Source of the DNA: Rhodoligotrophos defluvii
GTDB lineage: Bacteria > Pseudomonadota > Alphaproteobacteria > Rhizobiales > Im1
Assembly (NCBI RefSeq): GCF_005281615.1
Contig: NZ_SZZM01000007.1
Location: forward strand, 62,001 to 126,000
Length of the DNA: 64,000 nucleotides
Direction: 5' to 3'
The notes under the pieces are model-generated. The model was not told where the DNA came from and ran no database searches. It saw only the letters and a program-made list of their open reading frames with translations. Below are positions 51,258 to 61,504 of the stretch, piece by piece. Every line of letters starts with the position of its first letter. Positions within the stretch are counted from its first letter, which is position 1. Made by a program: the position numbers and the translations under genes.

Positions 51258-51752
51258 ATGGGACTTATTGACGACGCTCTGCCTGGTGGAAATCTCACCA
51301 AGCCGGTGCTGGTGGCGGTCGGTTCTTTGCTGCTCGGCAAAATGTTGATTGGCAGCAATCCGTTCAGCGGCCTGGACCCCAACGCTCCGGCGACGTCCAG
51401 CGCAGCAACGCCAGGCGCAACACCTGCCGCGAGCGGCGGGCAGGACAGCGGGTTGCTTGGCGGTCTGTCGGGTCTACTGAACAAGCTGGTCGATTCCGGC
51501 CACGGGGACACGGTGAATTCCTGGATAAGCAACGGCCCGAACAAGCCGATCGACCCGAACCACTTGGGCAAGGCGCTCGGCCCGCAAACCGTGAACAATC
51601 TGGCAAACCAGACGGGCATGCAGCCTCAGGATCTGCTCACCCAGCTCGCGCAGGCTCTGCCGGGGATCATCGACAAGCTCACGGCCAATGGACAGCTGCC
51701 GACCCAGCAACAGATCGCTCAGATCTTCCAGCAACAGCAGCAGCAGCAATAA
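51258..51752 (+). CDS. YidB family protein (DUF937)
   Basis: A 164-residue protein. The opening MGLIDDALPGGNLTKPVLVA, the membrane-like LVAVGSLLLGKMLIG and the helical VNSWISNGPNKPIDPNHLGK and LTQLAQALPGIIDKLTANG are hallmarks of YidB/DUF937. The function of the family is unknown. The C-terminus ends in a poly-Gln stretch encoded by CAG/CAA triplets. A GAGG site upstream supports the start. It ends at a pair of hairpin terminators. Confidence 0.88.
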   Translation: MGLIDDALPGGNLTKPVLVAVGSLLLGKMLIGSNPFSGLDPNAPATSSAATPGATPAASGGQDSGLLGGLSGLLNKLVDSGHGDTVNSWISNGPNKPIDPNHLGKALGPQTVNNLANQTGMQPQDLLTQLAQALPGIIDKLTANGQLPTQQQIAQIFQQQQQQQ

Positions 51753-51777
51753 CAGGCTATCGATTGCCTGATCGGAC

Positions 51778-51809
51778 CGCCGCCCGGGCCCTGAACGACC
51801 CGGGCGGCG
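51778..51809 (+). terminator. GC-rich hairpin after yidB-like gene
   Basis: A perfect 11-bp stem (CGCCGCCCGGG / CCCGGGCGGCG) with a 10-base loop lies 26 bases beyond the YidB-like stop. It is followed by AATTT. It probably acts together with the next terminator. Confidence 0.75.
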
Positions 51810-51906
51810 AATTTCGCGTTGCCGCGCCGGCCCCGAGCGAAATTCCAGCCGCTATGCCAGTCCCCAACAAGCTCTAGGCAAGGTTGGGAAAAGGTTCTAA
51901 TCATTG

Positions 51907-51932
51907 AGCTCGCCATGACGCGGCGAGCTTTT
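51907..51932 (+). terminator. Rho-independent terminator
   Basis: An 8-bp stem (AGCTCGCC / GGCGAGCT) with a 7-base loop, followed by TTTTCATTTTC on the plus strand. It is the second terminator after the yidB-like gene and protects ilvD from read-through. Confidence 0.8.
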
Positions 51933-52076
51933 CATTTTCGACTATTTTAACCGAAAGGCCCGCGGCAGATCGACCCCAACTGCAGGGAATGCTGGAGCGG
52001 CAACCGGGTTTGGATTAATTCAAAACTAGCGACGGGCATGAAAGCCGCGTCGTCGGATGTGCAGGGAAGAAGTCGG

Positions 52077-53921
52077 ATGCCAGCTTATCGTTCCAGAACA
52101 ACCACCCATGGGCGCAACATGGCCGGCGCGCGGGGGCTCTGGCGCGCTACGGGCATGAAGGACGAGGATTTCGGCAAGCCGATCATCGCGGTGGTCAATT
52201 CGTTCACGCAATTCGTCCCGGGTCACGTGCACCTCAAGGACCTGGGGCAGCTGGTTGCCCGCGAGATCGAGAAGGCCGGCGGCGTTGCCAAAGAATTCAA
52301 CACCATCGCCGTCGACGACGGCATCGCCATGGGCCACGACGGAATGCTCTATTCGCTGCCCTCGCGCGAGATCATCGCCGACAGCGTCGAGTACATGGTC
52401 AATGCCCATTGTGCCGACGCCATGGTGTGCATCTCCAATTGCGACAAGATCACGCCGGGCATGCTGATGGCGGCCCTGCGCCTCAATATTCCCGTCGTGT
52501 TCGTCTCGGGCGGGCCGATGGAGGCCGGCAAGGTGGTGCTGCAGGGCAAGGAAAAGGCGCTCGATCTGGTCGATGCGATGGTTGCCGCCGCCGATGACCG
52601 GGTGGGGGATGAAGAGGTGCAGGTCATCGAGCGCTCGGCCTGCCCGACCTGCGGGTCATGTTCGGGCATGTTCACGGCCAACTCCATGAACTGTCTGACC
52701 GAGGCGCTGGGCCTTGCCCTGCCGGGCAATGGATCGGTGCTGGCCACCCATGCCGACCGGAAGCGCCTGTTCGTGGAGGCGGGACATCTCATCGTCGATC
52801 TGGCCCGCCGCTATTACGAACAGGACGACCAGAGCGTTCTGCCGCGTGCGATCGCGTCCTTCGCGGCGTTCGAGAATGCCATGACCCTGGACATCGCCAT
52901 GGGCGGCTCGACCAACACGGTGCTTCATCTCTTGGCCGCCGCCCACGAGGCGGAGGTCGACTTCACCATGAGCGACATCGACCGGCTGTCGCGGCGGGTG
53001 CCGGTGCTGTGCAAGGTGGCGCCGGCCAAGAGCGACGTGCATATGGAAGACGTGCACCGCGCCGGGGGCATCATGGGCATTCTCGGCGAGCTTGACAGGG
53101 CGGGGCTGCTGGATACCTCGGTCGGCACGGTTCATTCGGACGACCTTGGCGCGGCGCTGGAGCGCTGGGATATCAAGCGCACCAAGAGTGCCTCGGTGCA
53201 TGACTTCTACCGGGCTGCACCGGGCGGGGTGCCGACACAGGTCGCCTTCTCGCAGTCGCGGCGCTATGACAGCCTGGATGAGGATCGCGAGAGGGGCGTC
53301 ATCCGGGCGGCGGAGCACGCTTTCTCCCGGGATGGCGGCCTTGCGGTGCTCTATGGCAATCTCGCCGAGGACGGGTGCATCGTGAAGACCGCCGGCGTGG
53401 ACGAGAGCATCCTGCGCTTCAAGGGCCCCGCGCGGATCTTCGAGAGCCAGGATGCGGCGGTGAGCGCCATTCTAACCAACAAGATCAAGGCAGGCGACGT
53501 GGTGGTGATCCGGTATGAGGGGCCGCGCGGCGGTCCGGGCATGCAGGAGATGCTCTACCCCACGAGCTATCTCAAGTCGAAGGGCTTGGGCGCGGCCTGC
53601 GCCCTGGTGACCGACGGCCGGTTCTCGGGCGGCACGTCCGGGCTGTCGATCGGCCATGTTTCTCCGGAAGCGGCTGACGGCGGCACCATCGGCCTGGTGG
53701 AGGAGGGCGATCTCATCGAGATCGACATCCCCGGCCGCCGCATCCATCTCGCCGTCGACGATGACGAGTTGGCCGCGCGCCGTGCCGCCATGACAGCACG
53801 GGGCGAGGCTGCCTGGAAGCCGGCGGCCAAGCGCAGCCGGAAGATCACCACGGCGCTGCGCGCCTATGCCGCCTTCGCGACCAGTGCGGCCAAGGGCGCG
53901 GTCCGCCACGTGCCGTTCTAG
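52077..53921 (+). CDS. ilvD: dihydroxy-acid dehydratase
   Basis: A 614-residue Fe-S dehydratase for valine, leucine and isoleucine synthesis, almost the length of E. coli IlvD (616). Cluster cysteines lie in [13 protein letters not shown] and [18 protein letters not shown]. The C-terminal half holds the conserved [19 protein letters not shown]. The start beginning [19 protein letters not shown] fits the family; an upstream in-frame ATG adds 13 unrelated residues. It is transcribed alone after a terminator pair. Confidence 0.96.
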   Translation: MPAYRSRTTTHGRNMAGARGLWRATGMKDEDFGKPIIAVVNSFTQFVPGHVHLKDLGQLVAREIEKAGGVAKEFNTIAVDDGIAMGHDGMLYSLPSREIIADSVEYMVNAHCADAMVCISNCDKITPGMLMAALRLNIPVVFVSGGPMEAGKVVLQGKEKALDLVDAMVAAADDRVGDEEVQVIERSACPTCGSCSGMFTANSMNCLTEALGLALPGNGSVLATHADRKRLFVEAGHLIVDLARRYYEQDDQSVLPRAIASFAAFENAMTLDIAMGGSTNTVLHLLAAAHEAEVDFTMSDIDRLSRRVPVLCKVAPAKSDVHMEDVHRAGGIMGILGELDRAGLLDTSVGTVHSDDLGAALERWDIKRTKSASVHDFYRAAPGGVPTQVAFSQSRRYDSLDEDRERGVIRAAEHAFSRDGGLAVLYGNLAEDGCIVKTAGVDESILRFKGPARIFESQDAAVSAILTNKIKAGDVVVIRYEGPRGGPGMQEMLYPTSYLKSKGLGAACALVTDGRFSGGTSGLSIGHVSPEAADGGTIGLVEEGDLIEIDIPGRRIHLAVDDDELAARRAAMTARGEAAWKPAAKRSRKITTALRAYAAFATSAAKGAVRHVPF

Positions 53922-53997
53922 TCGGTTTAGTCGGGATCGCCTCGAATGGGTGTTCCCATGTATGTCTGTAGGAATAGCGGTTGGCAGGGGGAATAGC

Positions 53998-54366
53998 GTG
54001 CGCGTGCTGGTGGTAGAGGACGAGGCTATGGTCGCGATGCTGATCGAAGACATGCTCCTCGAGGCCGGCTGTGACAATATCGAGGTCTGCAATCGCCTCG
54101 GGCAAGCGATCCGTCTTCTCGAGGGCGCCGACTTTGATCTGGTCATTCTCGACCTCAATCTAGAGGGCGAACTCACCTATCCGGTCGCCGATATCCTCAT
54201 GGAGCGCGGGACCCCGTTCGTCTTTGCGACGGGCTATGGTACCTCGATGCTCGAGGGCCGCTATGCAGCGATTCCCACCTTGCAGAAGCCGTTCAGACCG
54301 GAGGACGTGGAGCGCATCCTGAACGATCTGTGCGGCGGTATTGGGGCCCGCAGCACGACATCCTGA
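53998..54366 (+). CDS. single-domain response regulator
   Basis: A 122-residue receiver domain with no output domain. The phospho-accepting Asp is D52 in VILDLNLEGE, the acidic pocket is VVEDEA and the lysine is K97 in LQKPFRPED. The GTG start is chosen because AGGGGG lies at proper distance before it; an in-frame ATG 36 bases upstream lacks this. Single-domain regulators shuttle phosphate or act on protein partners; pairing with the Hpt protein near 28.7 kb is conceivable but not shown. It is followed by the BKACE gene after 73 bases. Confidence 0.85.
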   Translation: MRVLVVEDEAMVAMLIEDMLLEAGCDNIEVCNRLGQAIRLLEGADFDLVILDLNLEGELTYPVADILMERGTPFVFATGYGTSMLEGRYAAIPTLQKPFRPEDVERILNDLCGGIGARSTTS

Positions 54367-54439
54367 GATTGCTGCACCGACGCGCTCGCATCCTGCGCCT
54401 TTTCCCCTCCGCGGCAAACCTGCATCAAGAGGTCGCTCC

Positions 54440-55312
54440 ATGTCACGTCCGGTCATCATCTGTTGCGCCGTCACCGGCAGCGGCGATACGGTCTCGAAAA
54501 ATCCGGCAGTTCCGGTTACGCCCGCGCAGATCGCCCGCTCAGCACTGGACGCCGCGGCGGCGGGGGCGGCGATCGTCCACATCCATGTGCGGGACCCTGA
54601 GACCACCAAGGCGAGCCTCGATCTCGATCTTTATCGCGAGACGGTCGGCCTGATCCGGGCCGAGAACAAGGATGTGGTCATCAACCTCACCACGGGCACC
54701 GGCGCCCGCTTCGTTCCGGGGGCGGATGATCCGCGGCAGCCGGGGCCAGGCACCAGCCTTGCCTCGCCCGAGCTGCGCACCCGCCACATCAAGGTCCTGA
54801 AGCCCGACATCTGCAGCCTCGACATGGGCACCATGAACATGGGCGACACCGTGTTCATGAACACGCCCGGGCATCTCGCCGAGATGGCGAAAGTCATCGC
54901 CGAGGCGCAGGTCGTGCCGGAGCTGGAAGTGTTCGAGGCAGGACATGTGCGCCTCGCCACTGCCATGATCGAGCGTGGCCAGCTGGTTCCGCCGCACCTC
55001 TTCCAGATCTGCCTCGGGGTGCCATGGGGGCAACCGGCGACCACCGAGGCCATGGCCTATATGAAGCATATGCTGCCCGCCGGGGCGCAGTGGTTTGCCT
55101 TCGGCATCGGGCTGCATCAGTTCCCGATGGTGGCCCAGTCGGTGGTGCTGGGCGGCCATGTGCGCGTGGGGCTCGAGGACAATCTCTATCTTGGCCGCGG
55201 ACAGCTTGCGCCGAGCAACGCGGCGCTGGTGGAGCGGGCGGTGAGGATCGTGGAGGCGATTGGGCATCCGATCGCCACGCCCGCCCAGGCCCGGGAGATC
55301 ATCGGGCTTTAG
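54440..55312 (+). CDS. BKACE family enzyme (3-keto-5-aminohexanoate cleavage-like)
   Basis: A 290-residue TIM-barrel enzyme of the beta-keto acid cleavage family, which condenses a beta-keto acid with acetyl-CoA to give acetoacetate and a CoA ester. Zinc ligands are in AAIVHIHVRDPET. Other blocks are DVVINLTTGTGARFVPG, VFMNTPGHLAEMAKVI and FAFGIGLHQFPM, with VRVGLEDNLYLGRGQLAP near the C-terminus. The ATG with AAGAGG upstream fits; a longer frame overlaps the regulator gene. Substrate specificity cannot be read. Carnitine degradation uses one member, but no carnitine genes are adjacent. Confidence 0.88.
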   Translation: MSRPVIICCAVTGSGDTVSKNPAVPVTPAQIARSALDAAAAGAAIVHIHVRDPETTKASLDLDLYRETVGLIRAENKDVVINLTTGTGARFVPGADDPRQPGPGTSLASPELRTRHIKVLKPDICSLDMGTMNMGDTVFMNTPGHLAEMAKVIAEAQVVPELEVFEAGHVRLATAMIERGQLVPPHLFQICLGVPWGQPATTEAMAYMKHMLPAGAQWFAFGIGLHQFPMVAQSVVLGGHVRVGLEDNLYLGRGQLAPSNAALVERAVRIVEAIGHPIATPAQAREIIGL

Positions 55313-55368
55313 AGGACAACCGGTCGGGTGAGGAGGGCCGACGCGCGCCCACGCCGGCCCTCCTCACA

Positions 55369-56883
55369 TCAGCCGAGATGGACCCAGACCGATTTCGTCT
55401 GGGTGTGGTGCAGCATGGTCTCGAAGCATTTGTCGCGGCCGTTGCCCGACTGCTTGAACCCGCCCCATGGCTGGGTCATGTCGCCGTGGTCGAAGCAGTT
55501 AACCCACACCACGCCCGCATCGATGTCGCGCGCGGCCTTGTGGGCGGTGGACAGATCCTTGGTCCAGATGCTGGCGGCCAGCCCATAGATGCTGTCGTTG
55601 GCAATCTCGATCGCCTCGTCGATGCTGCGGATCGGCATGACCGCTGCGACCGGCCCGAAGATCTCCTCCCGGGCGATGGTCATCTGGTTCTTCACGCCAG
55701 TGAACAGGGTAGGGGCCACATAGGCGCCCTTTTCCAGGCTCTGGGGCACGCCACCGCCGAATTCGAGCTTGGCGCCTTCCTGCTTGCCCTTCTCGATATA
55801 GCCCAGCACGCGCTGCTGCTGCTCGCGGGTGACCAGCGGACCCATGGTGGTGGAGGGGTCGAGCGGGTCGCCGGGCTGGAACGCCGTCTTGCTCTTCTCG
55901 ACGAAGCGCTGGACGAACTCGTCATAGAGCTTGTGGTCGACCAGCAGACGCGAGCCCGCGTTGCACACCTCGCCCTGATTTCCATAGATGCCGTTGACGG
56001 CATAAGTCACCGCACGGTCGAGATCCGGCGTATCCGCCATGATGATCTGCGGGGTCTTGCCGCCGCATTCGGTTGTGACGCGCTTCATGTTCGATTGGCC
56101 GGCATAGACCAGCATAAGCTTGCCGACCTCGACCGAGCCGGTGAACGCGATCTTGTCCACATCCATGTGCAGGGCGAGGGCCTTGCCGGCCTCGTGCCCC
56201 AGCCCCTGGACCACGTTGAACACGCCGGCCGGCCCGCCCGCTTCCATGAACAGCTTGGCCATCAGCGAAGCGCTGTGAGGTGATTGCTCCGCGGGCTTCA
56301 GCACCACGGTGTTGCCGGCGGCAAGCGCCGGCGCCACCTTCCAGGCGGCCATCAGCAGCGGGTAGTTCCACGGTGTGACGCAGCCGACGACGCCAAGCGG
56401 CTGGCGCAGAATGTATTGAAACTCGCTGGCGGCCGTGTTGGTCACCTGCCCATCGATCTTGTCGATGGTCTCTGCGAAGTACTGGAAGGTGAGGGCTGCG
56501 CTGGGCACGTCGACATTGAGCATGTCCATGATCGGCTTGCCCATGTCGAGGGTGTCGAGCAGGGCGAATTCCATGGCGTGCTCATTGATGAGCTGGGCAT
56601 AACGGTAAAGCACGCCCATGCGGTCGCGCGGGGCCATGCGCGACCATACTCCGCTCTTGAAGGCCTTGCGGGCGCTGGCAACCGCCGCATCCACGTCCGC
56701 GCCGTCGCTGCGGGTCACGGCTGCCACCACCTCGCCGGTTGCGGGATTGACCTTCTCGAAGGTCTTGCCGCTCTTGGCCGCGACGAACTCGCCGTTGATG
56801 AAATTACGCCCCTCGAAGTTGATCTTGCCCGCGTGCGCGGCCCAGGCCGCGCGGTCGAGCTTCTTCACATCTTCCATCAGCAT
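55369..56883 (-). CDS. aldehyde dehydrogenase family protein
   Basis: A 504-residue NAD(P)-dependent aldehyde dehydrogenase. The catalytic Glu is in RVTTECGGKTPQI and the catalytic Cys in YGNQGEVCNAGSRLLV; the NAD site includes KIAFTGSVEVGKLM and VTPWNYPLLMAAWK. The length and the ending FKQSGNGRDKCFETM fit the betaine/gamma-glutamyl-aminobutyraldehyde (PuuC-like) group. GGAGGAACACGAGCG before the ATG supports the start; an open frame extends far upstream without coding character. A link to the polyamine-type importer at the start of the window is possible but too distant to infer. Confidence 0.9.
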   Translation of the reverse strand: MLMEDVKKLDRAAWAAHAGKINFEGRNFINGEFVAAKSGKTFEKVNPATGEVVAAVTRSDGADVDAAVASARKAFKSGVWSRMAPRDRMGVLYRYAQLINEHAMEFALLDTLDMGKPIMDMLNVDVPSAALTFQYFAETIDKIDGQVTNTAASEFQYILRQPLGVVGCVTPWNYPLLMAAWKVAPALAAGNTVVLKPAEQSPHSASLMAKLFMEAGGPAGVFNVVQGLGHEAGKALALHMDVDKIAFTGSVEVGKLMLVYAGQSNMKRVTTECGGKTPQIIMADTPDLDRAVTYAVNGIYGNQGEVCNAGSRLLVDHKLYDEFVQRFVEKSKTAFQPGDPLDPSTTMGPLVTREQQQRVLGYIEKGKQEGAKLEFGGGVPQSLEKGAYVAPTLFTGVKNQMTIAREEIFGPVAAVMPIRSIDEAIEIANDSIYGLAASIWTKDLSTAHKAARDIDAGVVWVNCFDHGDMTQPWGGFKQSGNGRDKCFETMLHHTQTKSVWVHLG

Positions 56884-57094
56884 CGCTCGTGTTCCTCCGC
56901 CTCCTATCCCGGCCATTGCCGTGGAGTCCTGCGGTATCTTGGCGAAGGGTTTCGGGCCTGTCCAGATCGCGCTCGGTGGTTTTGAACAAACGTTCAACGG
57001 CGATCGACGGTGGCGGGTGCACCTGTAAGGGGTTTTCAGGTAGGATCGCCGCGCTTGGCAGGGGAACCACACGAGGCGGCAGCAGTTCAAACCG

Positions 57095-58048
57095 ATGATG
57101 GCAGTATCCGCAGCAGACCACAGTGTTTTCGACGAATCCGGATCGATCGGGCTCCGGCGCGAGCCGGATTGGGCCTTGTTCCTCGATCTGGACGGCACCC
57201 TGTTCGAGCTGGCCCCCCGGCCGGAAGACGTGAAGGGCGACCCGGCGCTATGCGGGATGCTGACCGATCTCGCCGCATCGTTCGATGGCGCGCTGGCTGT
57301 CGTCAGCGGGCGCACGCTCGAGAGCATCGATACCTTGCTCGCGCCGTGTCGACTGCCTGCTGCTGGACTGCACGGGCTCGAGCGGCGCAATGTGCAGGGC
57401 GATCTCGAGGAGCTGCCGGTCGACTATGACGCGTTGGCTGCCGTGAAGGACGAGTTGCGCCGTTTCGCCGAGCGCCATCCCGGGGTGCTGCTGGAAGACA
57501 AGGGCAAGGCCATCGGCATGCATTACCGCCTGGTGCCGCATCTCGGCCTCGAAGTGCTGGATGCCGTGACCAGGGTGGTCGCACCGTTCACGTCATCGCT
57601 CGGGCTGCAGCCGGGCAAGATGGTGGTGGAGATCAAGCCGCGCGGTGCAAGCAAGGGCACCGCGATTTCCTGCTTCTTGGCCGAGCCGCCGTTCAAGGGC
57701 CGGCGGCCGCTGGTTGCGGGCGATGACATCACCGACGAAGATGCTTTCGCTCTGGCGCGCAGCTTTGGCGGTATTGCGCTGCGGGTCGGCGACCCGCAGC
57801 GGACACTGGCGGATGAACGCGTGCCCAGCGTCGCGGCATTCCGGGCGTGGCTTGCAAGCCTTATCGTTCCGCAGCCCGAGGGCAGAGCCCCAGCGCCTCC
57901 GGCAGCATCTGCCCAGGCAGCGTCTGCCCAGGCAGCGTCTGGTAAGGCAGTATCTGCCGAGGCTGCGTCTGCGCCGGCGGCGCGTCAGGGGGCGATCGCG
58001 ATGGCGCCTGATGCGGCGGGCACGAAGGGCGGCACGGCCGGCTCCTGA
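57095..58048 (+). CDS. otsB: trehalose-6-phosphate phosphatase
   Basis: A 317-residue HAD phosphatase that dephosphorylates trehalose-6-phosphate. The nucleophile motif is LFLDLDGTLFELA (D31, D33) and the acidic motif is VAGDDITDEDAF; MVVEIKPRGASKGTAI is also typical. The catalytic part ends near residue 265. The rest is a low-complexity Ala/Ser tail of five pentapeptides of the AASAQ type. The end overlaps the converging otsA gene by 64 bases. The neighbouring otsA completes the two-step trehalose pathway, yet the genes face each other rather than forming an operon. Confidence 0.93.
   Translation: MMAVSAADHSVFDESGSIGLRREPDWALFLDLDGTLFELAPRPEDVKGDPALCGMLTDLAASFDGALAVVSGRTLESIDTLLAPCRLPAAGLHGLERRNVQGDLEELPVDYDALAAVKDELRRFAERHPGVLLEDKGKAIGMHYRLVPHLGLEVLDAVTRVVAPFTSSLGLQPGKMVVEIKPRGASKGTAISCFLAEPPFKGRRPLVAGDDITDEDAFALARSFGGIALRVGDPQRTLADERVPSVAAFRAWLASLIVPQPEGRAPAPPAASAQAASAQAASGKAVSAEAASAPAARQGAIAMAPDAAGTKGGTAGS
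57902..57976 (+). repeat. five 15-bp tandem repeats in the otsB tail
   Basis: Five 15-bp units encoding the pentapeptides AASAQ, AASAQ, AASGK, AVSAE and AASAP. The first two are nearly identical and the others diverge. They may vary in number between strains without breaking the frame. Confidence 0.85.
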
Positions 58049-59415
58049 GAGCGGCTGACCAGGGCGCGGGTGAAGTTCGCCCGCCACGTGTCGAGATCAT
58101 TCTGCTTCAGCTTGTCCATCAGCGCCCGATGGCGCGCGATCCGCTCGCTGAGGCTCATATCGAGCGCCTGGCGAATGGCGCAGGACGTCGCTGCAGGATC
58201 ATGGGGATTGACCAGCAGAGCCGCATCAAGCTCCTTGGCCGCACCGGCCATGGACGACAGCACCAGCACGCCTGGGTCGCGGGGATCCTGGCAGGCGACA
58301 TATTCCTTGGCAACGAGGTTCATGCCGTCACGCAGCGGCGTCACCAGGCCCACATTGGCGGCACGGTAGAAGCCGAACAGGGTCGACTGGGCGAAGGACT
58401 TGCGCAGGTATTTGATCGGCACGCCATCGAGGCCGGCATATTGTCCGTTGAGGCGCCCGATCGCCTCTTCGACCGCCTTCTGCAGCCGACGATAGGCGGG
58501 AATCTGGTCGCGGGTGGGGGGCGCGATCTGGAGGAAGCTCACATCGTTGAGCCGCTCGGGGAAGCGCTTGAGGAAGTGGTCAATGGCCGCGATACGCTGC
58601 AGAATGCCCTTGGTGTAATCCAACCGGTCGACGCTGATCACCAGGGCGCGCCCGTCCAGGCTTTTGAGCAGGCTCTGGGTCTGGAGCATTCCGGCGGCCC
58701 GGGCTGCGTCGGCGGCAATCTTGCGCGCATCGATGCTGATGGGAAAGGCGGTGACCCGCAGCCGCGTTTTCCCGGCGCGCGATTCCTCGCCCATGAAATT
58801 GAGCTGCAAAACCCGGCGCAGGAATTCGCGCATGCACTGGGCATCATCATCGGTTTGGGTGCCGATCAGATCATAAGCCGCCAAGGCCTCCGCAATGTCG
58901 CTGTGCACGGGAAGGGCCGATATGATCTGCCAGGGCGGGAAGGGCGTGTGCAGGAAGAAACCGATGCGGTGGTGAGCGCCCATGGCCCGCAGATGGCTGC
59001 CGAGGGGGAACAGCTGGTAATCGTGGACCCAGATCACGTCATCGGGCCGCAACAGCCGCATCAGCTCCACGGCGAAGCGCTCGTTCACCCGCTGATATGC
59101 CTCGTAATCGGCCTGATGGAAATCCATGAGATCGGTGCGATAATGCAGGAGCGGCCACAATGCACCGTTGGAGAAGCCTGTATAGAACCTTTGAAACTCG
59201 TTGCGCTGGAGGTCGACGGTGGCGCGGATGATCGGCCCGTGCACCTCGCGCCGCGGCGGGCCGGGCTCGCCGTCGACTGTGTCGCCGCTCCAGCCGAACC
59301 AGATGCCGCCCTGATCCTCCAATGCCGATTTGAGCGCTGTCGCTAGTCCTCCGGTATTCGCCTCATTCTGACCAAATCGTGCAACGCGGTTGGAGACGAC
59401 AATGAGACGAGGCAT
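57985..59415 (-). CDS. otsA: trehalose-6-phosphate synthase
   Basis: A 476-residue GT-B glycosyltransferase, close to the 474 of E. coli OtsA, that joins UDP-glucose and glucose-6-phosphate. Diagnostic motifs are PRLIVVSNRVA, VIWVHDYQLFPLG, VDRLDYTKGILQR and VTPLRDGMNLVAKEYVACQ. The start at MPRLIVVSNR is chosen by family; the open frame upstream adds 66 residues without homology character. The last 21 codons lie opposite the tail of otsB. The pair supplies trehalose for osmotic or desiccation protection. Confidence 0.94.
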   Translation of the reverse strand: MPRLIVVSNRVARFGQNEANTGGLATALKSALEDQGGIWFGWSGDTVDGEPGPPRREVHGPIIRATVDLQRNEFQRFYTGFSNGALWPLLHYRTDLMDFHQADYEAYQRVNERFAVELMRLLRPDDVIWVHDYQLFPLGSHLRAMGAHHRIGFFLHTPFPPWQIISALPVHSDIAEALAAYDLIGTQTDDDAQCMREFLRRVLQLNFMGEESRAGKTRLRVTAFPISIDARKIAADAARAAGMLQTQSLLKSLDGRALVISVDRLDYTKGILQRIAAIDHFLKRFPERLNDVSFLQIAPPTRDQIPAYRRLQKAVEEAIGRLNGQYAGLDGVPIKYLRKSFAQSTLFGFYRAANVGLVTPLRDGMNLVAKEYVACQDPRDPGVLVLSSMAGAAKELDAALLVNPHDPAATSCAIRQALDMSLSERIARHRALMDKLKQNDLDTWRANFTRALVSRSQEPAVPPFVPAASGAIAIAP

Positions 59416-60019
59416 CTGCTTTGTTCCGTTATTCTCGTGTAGTGGGCGGAGAGCTGACGCGTAAACGGCTTTTCGATCAGAAAGTTCCATACTCCTTAGC
59501 AAACATTTACCGGGACCACTCTTCTTTTGCGATGCAGCATAAATAATCCGTAACCTAGACGCAAGACCCCCGCTGGCCGCCGAGACGCCTCGTTTTGGAC
59601 TTGGTTTGGCCACCGACCATCTTTGGGGGAATCATGGGGACTGCGCAAACACTAAAAAGTTGTATTACGGGGATATTCACCGTATAAAGGTTGTGGTTGC
59701 GCCGTCTCAACGGTGCAGCGGCCTGGATCTGGTCCATTGCCGCCAAGCATCTCCGCCCCTCCCGGCTCCGCCGATGGTGCGGAGAGGGGTCGGGTGCCGC
59801 GCTTCTCTCTCCCCACTGGCGTCTGATTGTACTTGCAGCGCCCCTCGAACCGGCACCCGACCCCGTTCACGGGATTTCCACAAGAACCACCCATCCCATG
59901 GGAGCTGCTCCGGCGAAGGGACTTGTCAACAGAACAAAAATGAAACAAAATGCGTACACTTGCGGGGTGCACGCGGTTCCGTTGCGCGGCACAGACGCAT
60001 GTGAAATAAGGAGCGCCAG
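59416..60019. other. divergent region between otsA and recA
   Basis: A 604-base gap with no convincing gene. The otsA side is AT-rich. The middle holds a perfect 14-bp inverted repeat (GGGGTCGGGTGCCG at 59786-59799, complement at 59851-59864) spaced by 51 bases. The recA side carries a candidate SOS box and promoter. A structured RNA in the middle is possible but no known family signature is seen. Confidence 0.55.
59923..59951 (+). promoter_or_regulatory. recA promoter with SOS box in the spacer
   Basis: TTGTCA (59923-59928) and CAAAAT (59946-59951) are 17 bases apart. Between them, read on the minus strand, is GTTTCATTTTTGTTC (59932-59946). That is one half-site mismatch from the alphaproteobacterial LexA box GTTC-N7-GTTC. 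The same pattern occurs at lexA. LexA bound here would block RNA polymerase. Confidence 0.75.
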
Positions 60020-61093
<1,074 letters not shown>

Positions 61094-61426
61094 GCAGCCC
61101 GCCCGGGCTTGGGGCTGTTGCCGATCACGCCGGTCCAAGCGGCGGGATGATGCTCGTGAGGTCGGGTGCTGCCGTGCGGGCGCCCCCGATCGTGGTTGTG
61201 TTTCGGTCGTTGGTTGCTCATGTCACGACCGCCGGTCTTTTCGGGCCGACCGGCGTCGGGCGGATGCTGATCGGCTCCGGACGGTTCGGCTCGATCTCTT
61301 GCGACATGCCGATGGTTGACCCGCCCGCCCCTTATTGCGGATCTCCCTGTGCTGGGGCCGCCAGACCGTGGGCGGGATTGGGCAGCTTTCAAGGCTTCGA
61401 GCCTGCAAATTTACGCCGCCTTAACC

Positions 61427-61455
61427 TTGCCGAACATATATAGAACGCGTATAAG
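61427..61455 (+). promoter_or_regulatory. lexA promoter
   Basis: TTGCCG (61427-61432) and TATAAG (61450-61455) are separated by exactly 17 bases. The first SOS box starts two bases after the -10, so LexA would cover the transcription start. Confidence 0.65.
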
Positions 61456-61456
61456 G

Positions 61457-61471
61457 GTTTCGTCTTTGTTC
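61457..61471 (+). promoter_or_regulatory. lexA SOS box 1
   Basis: GTTTCGTCTTTGTTC fits GTTT-N7-GTTC and matches the recA box (GTTTCATTTTTGTTC) at 13 of 15 positions. It lies just downstream of the lexA -10 element. Confidence 0.75.
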
Positions 61472-61489
61472 TCTTTCGAGTCGGCGGCC

Positions 61490-61504
61490 GTTTTCAAATC
61501 GTTC
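61490..61504 (+). promoter_or_regulatory. lexA SOS box 2
   Basis: GTTTTCAAATCGTTC fits GTTT-N7-GTTC and starts exactly 33 bases after box 1, about three helical turns. It lies 28 bases before the lexA start codon. Two boxes on one face could bind LexA cooperatively. Confidence 0.65.

Larger units (their letters stand above)
51753..52076. other. intergenic stretch between yidB-like gene and ilvD
   Basis: A 324-base gap with no gene. Its first half holds two hairpin terminators (listed separately). The rest is AT-richer (ATTTTAACCG near 51944) and presumably carries the ilvD promoter; I cannot point to a convincing -35/-10 pair. Confidence 0.55.

Noticed and set aside
51723-51752. CAG/CAA run at the end of the yidB-like gene as a phase-variation tract
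   Set aside because: Gain or loss of triplets would only change the number of Gln residues at the C-terminus and cannot switch the frame.
59786-59864. 6S or 4.5S RNA gene in the otsA-recA gap
   Set aside because: The inverted repeat could form a long stem, but the conserved SRP tetraloop region and the 6S central bubble layout are not visible.
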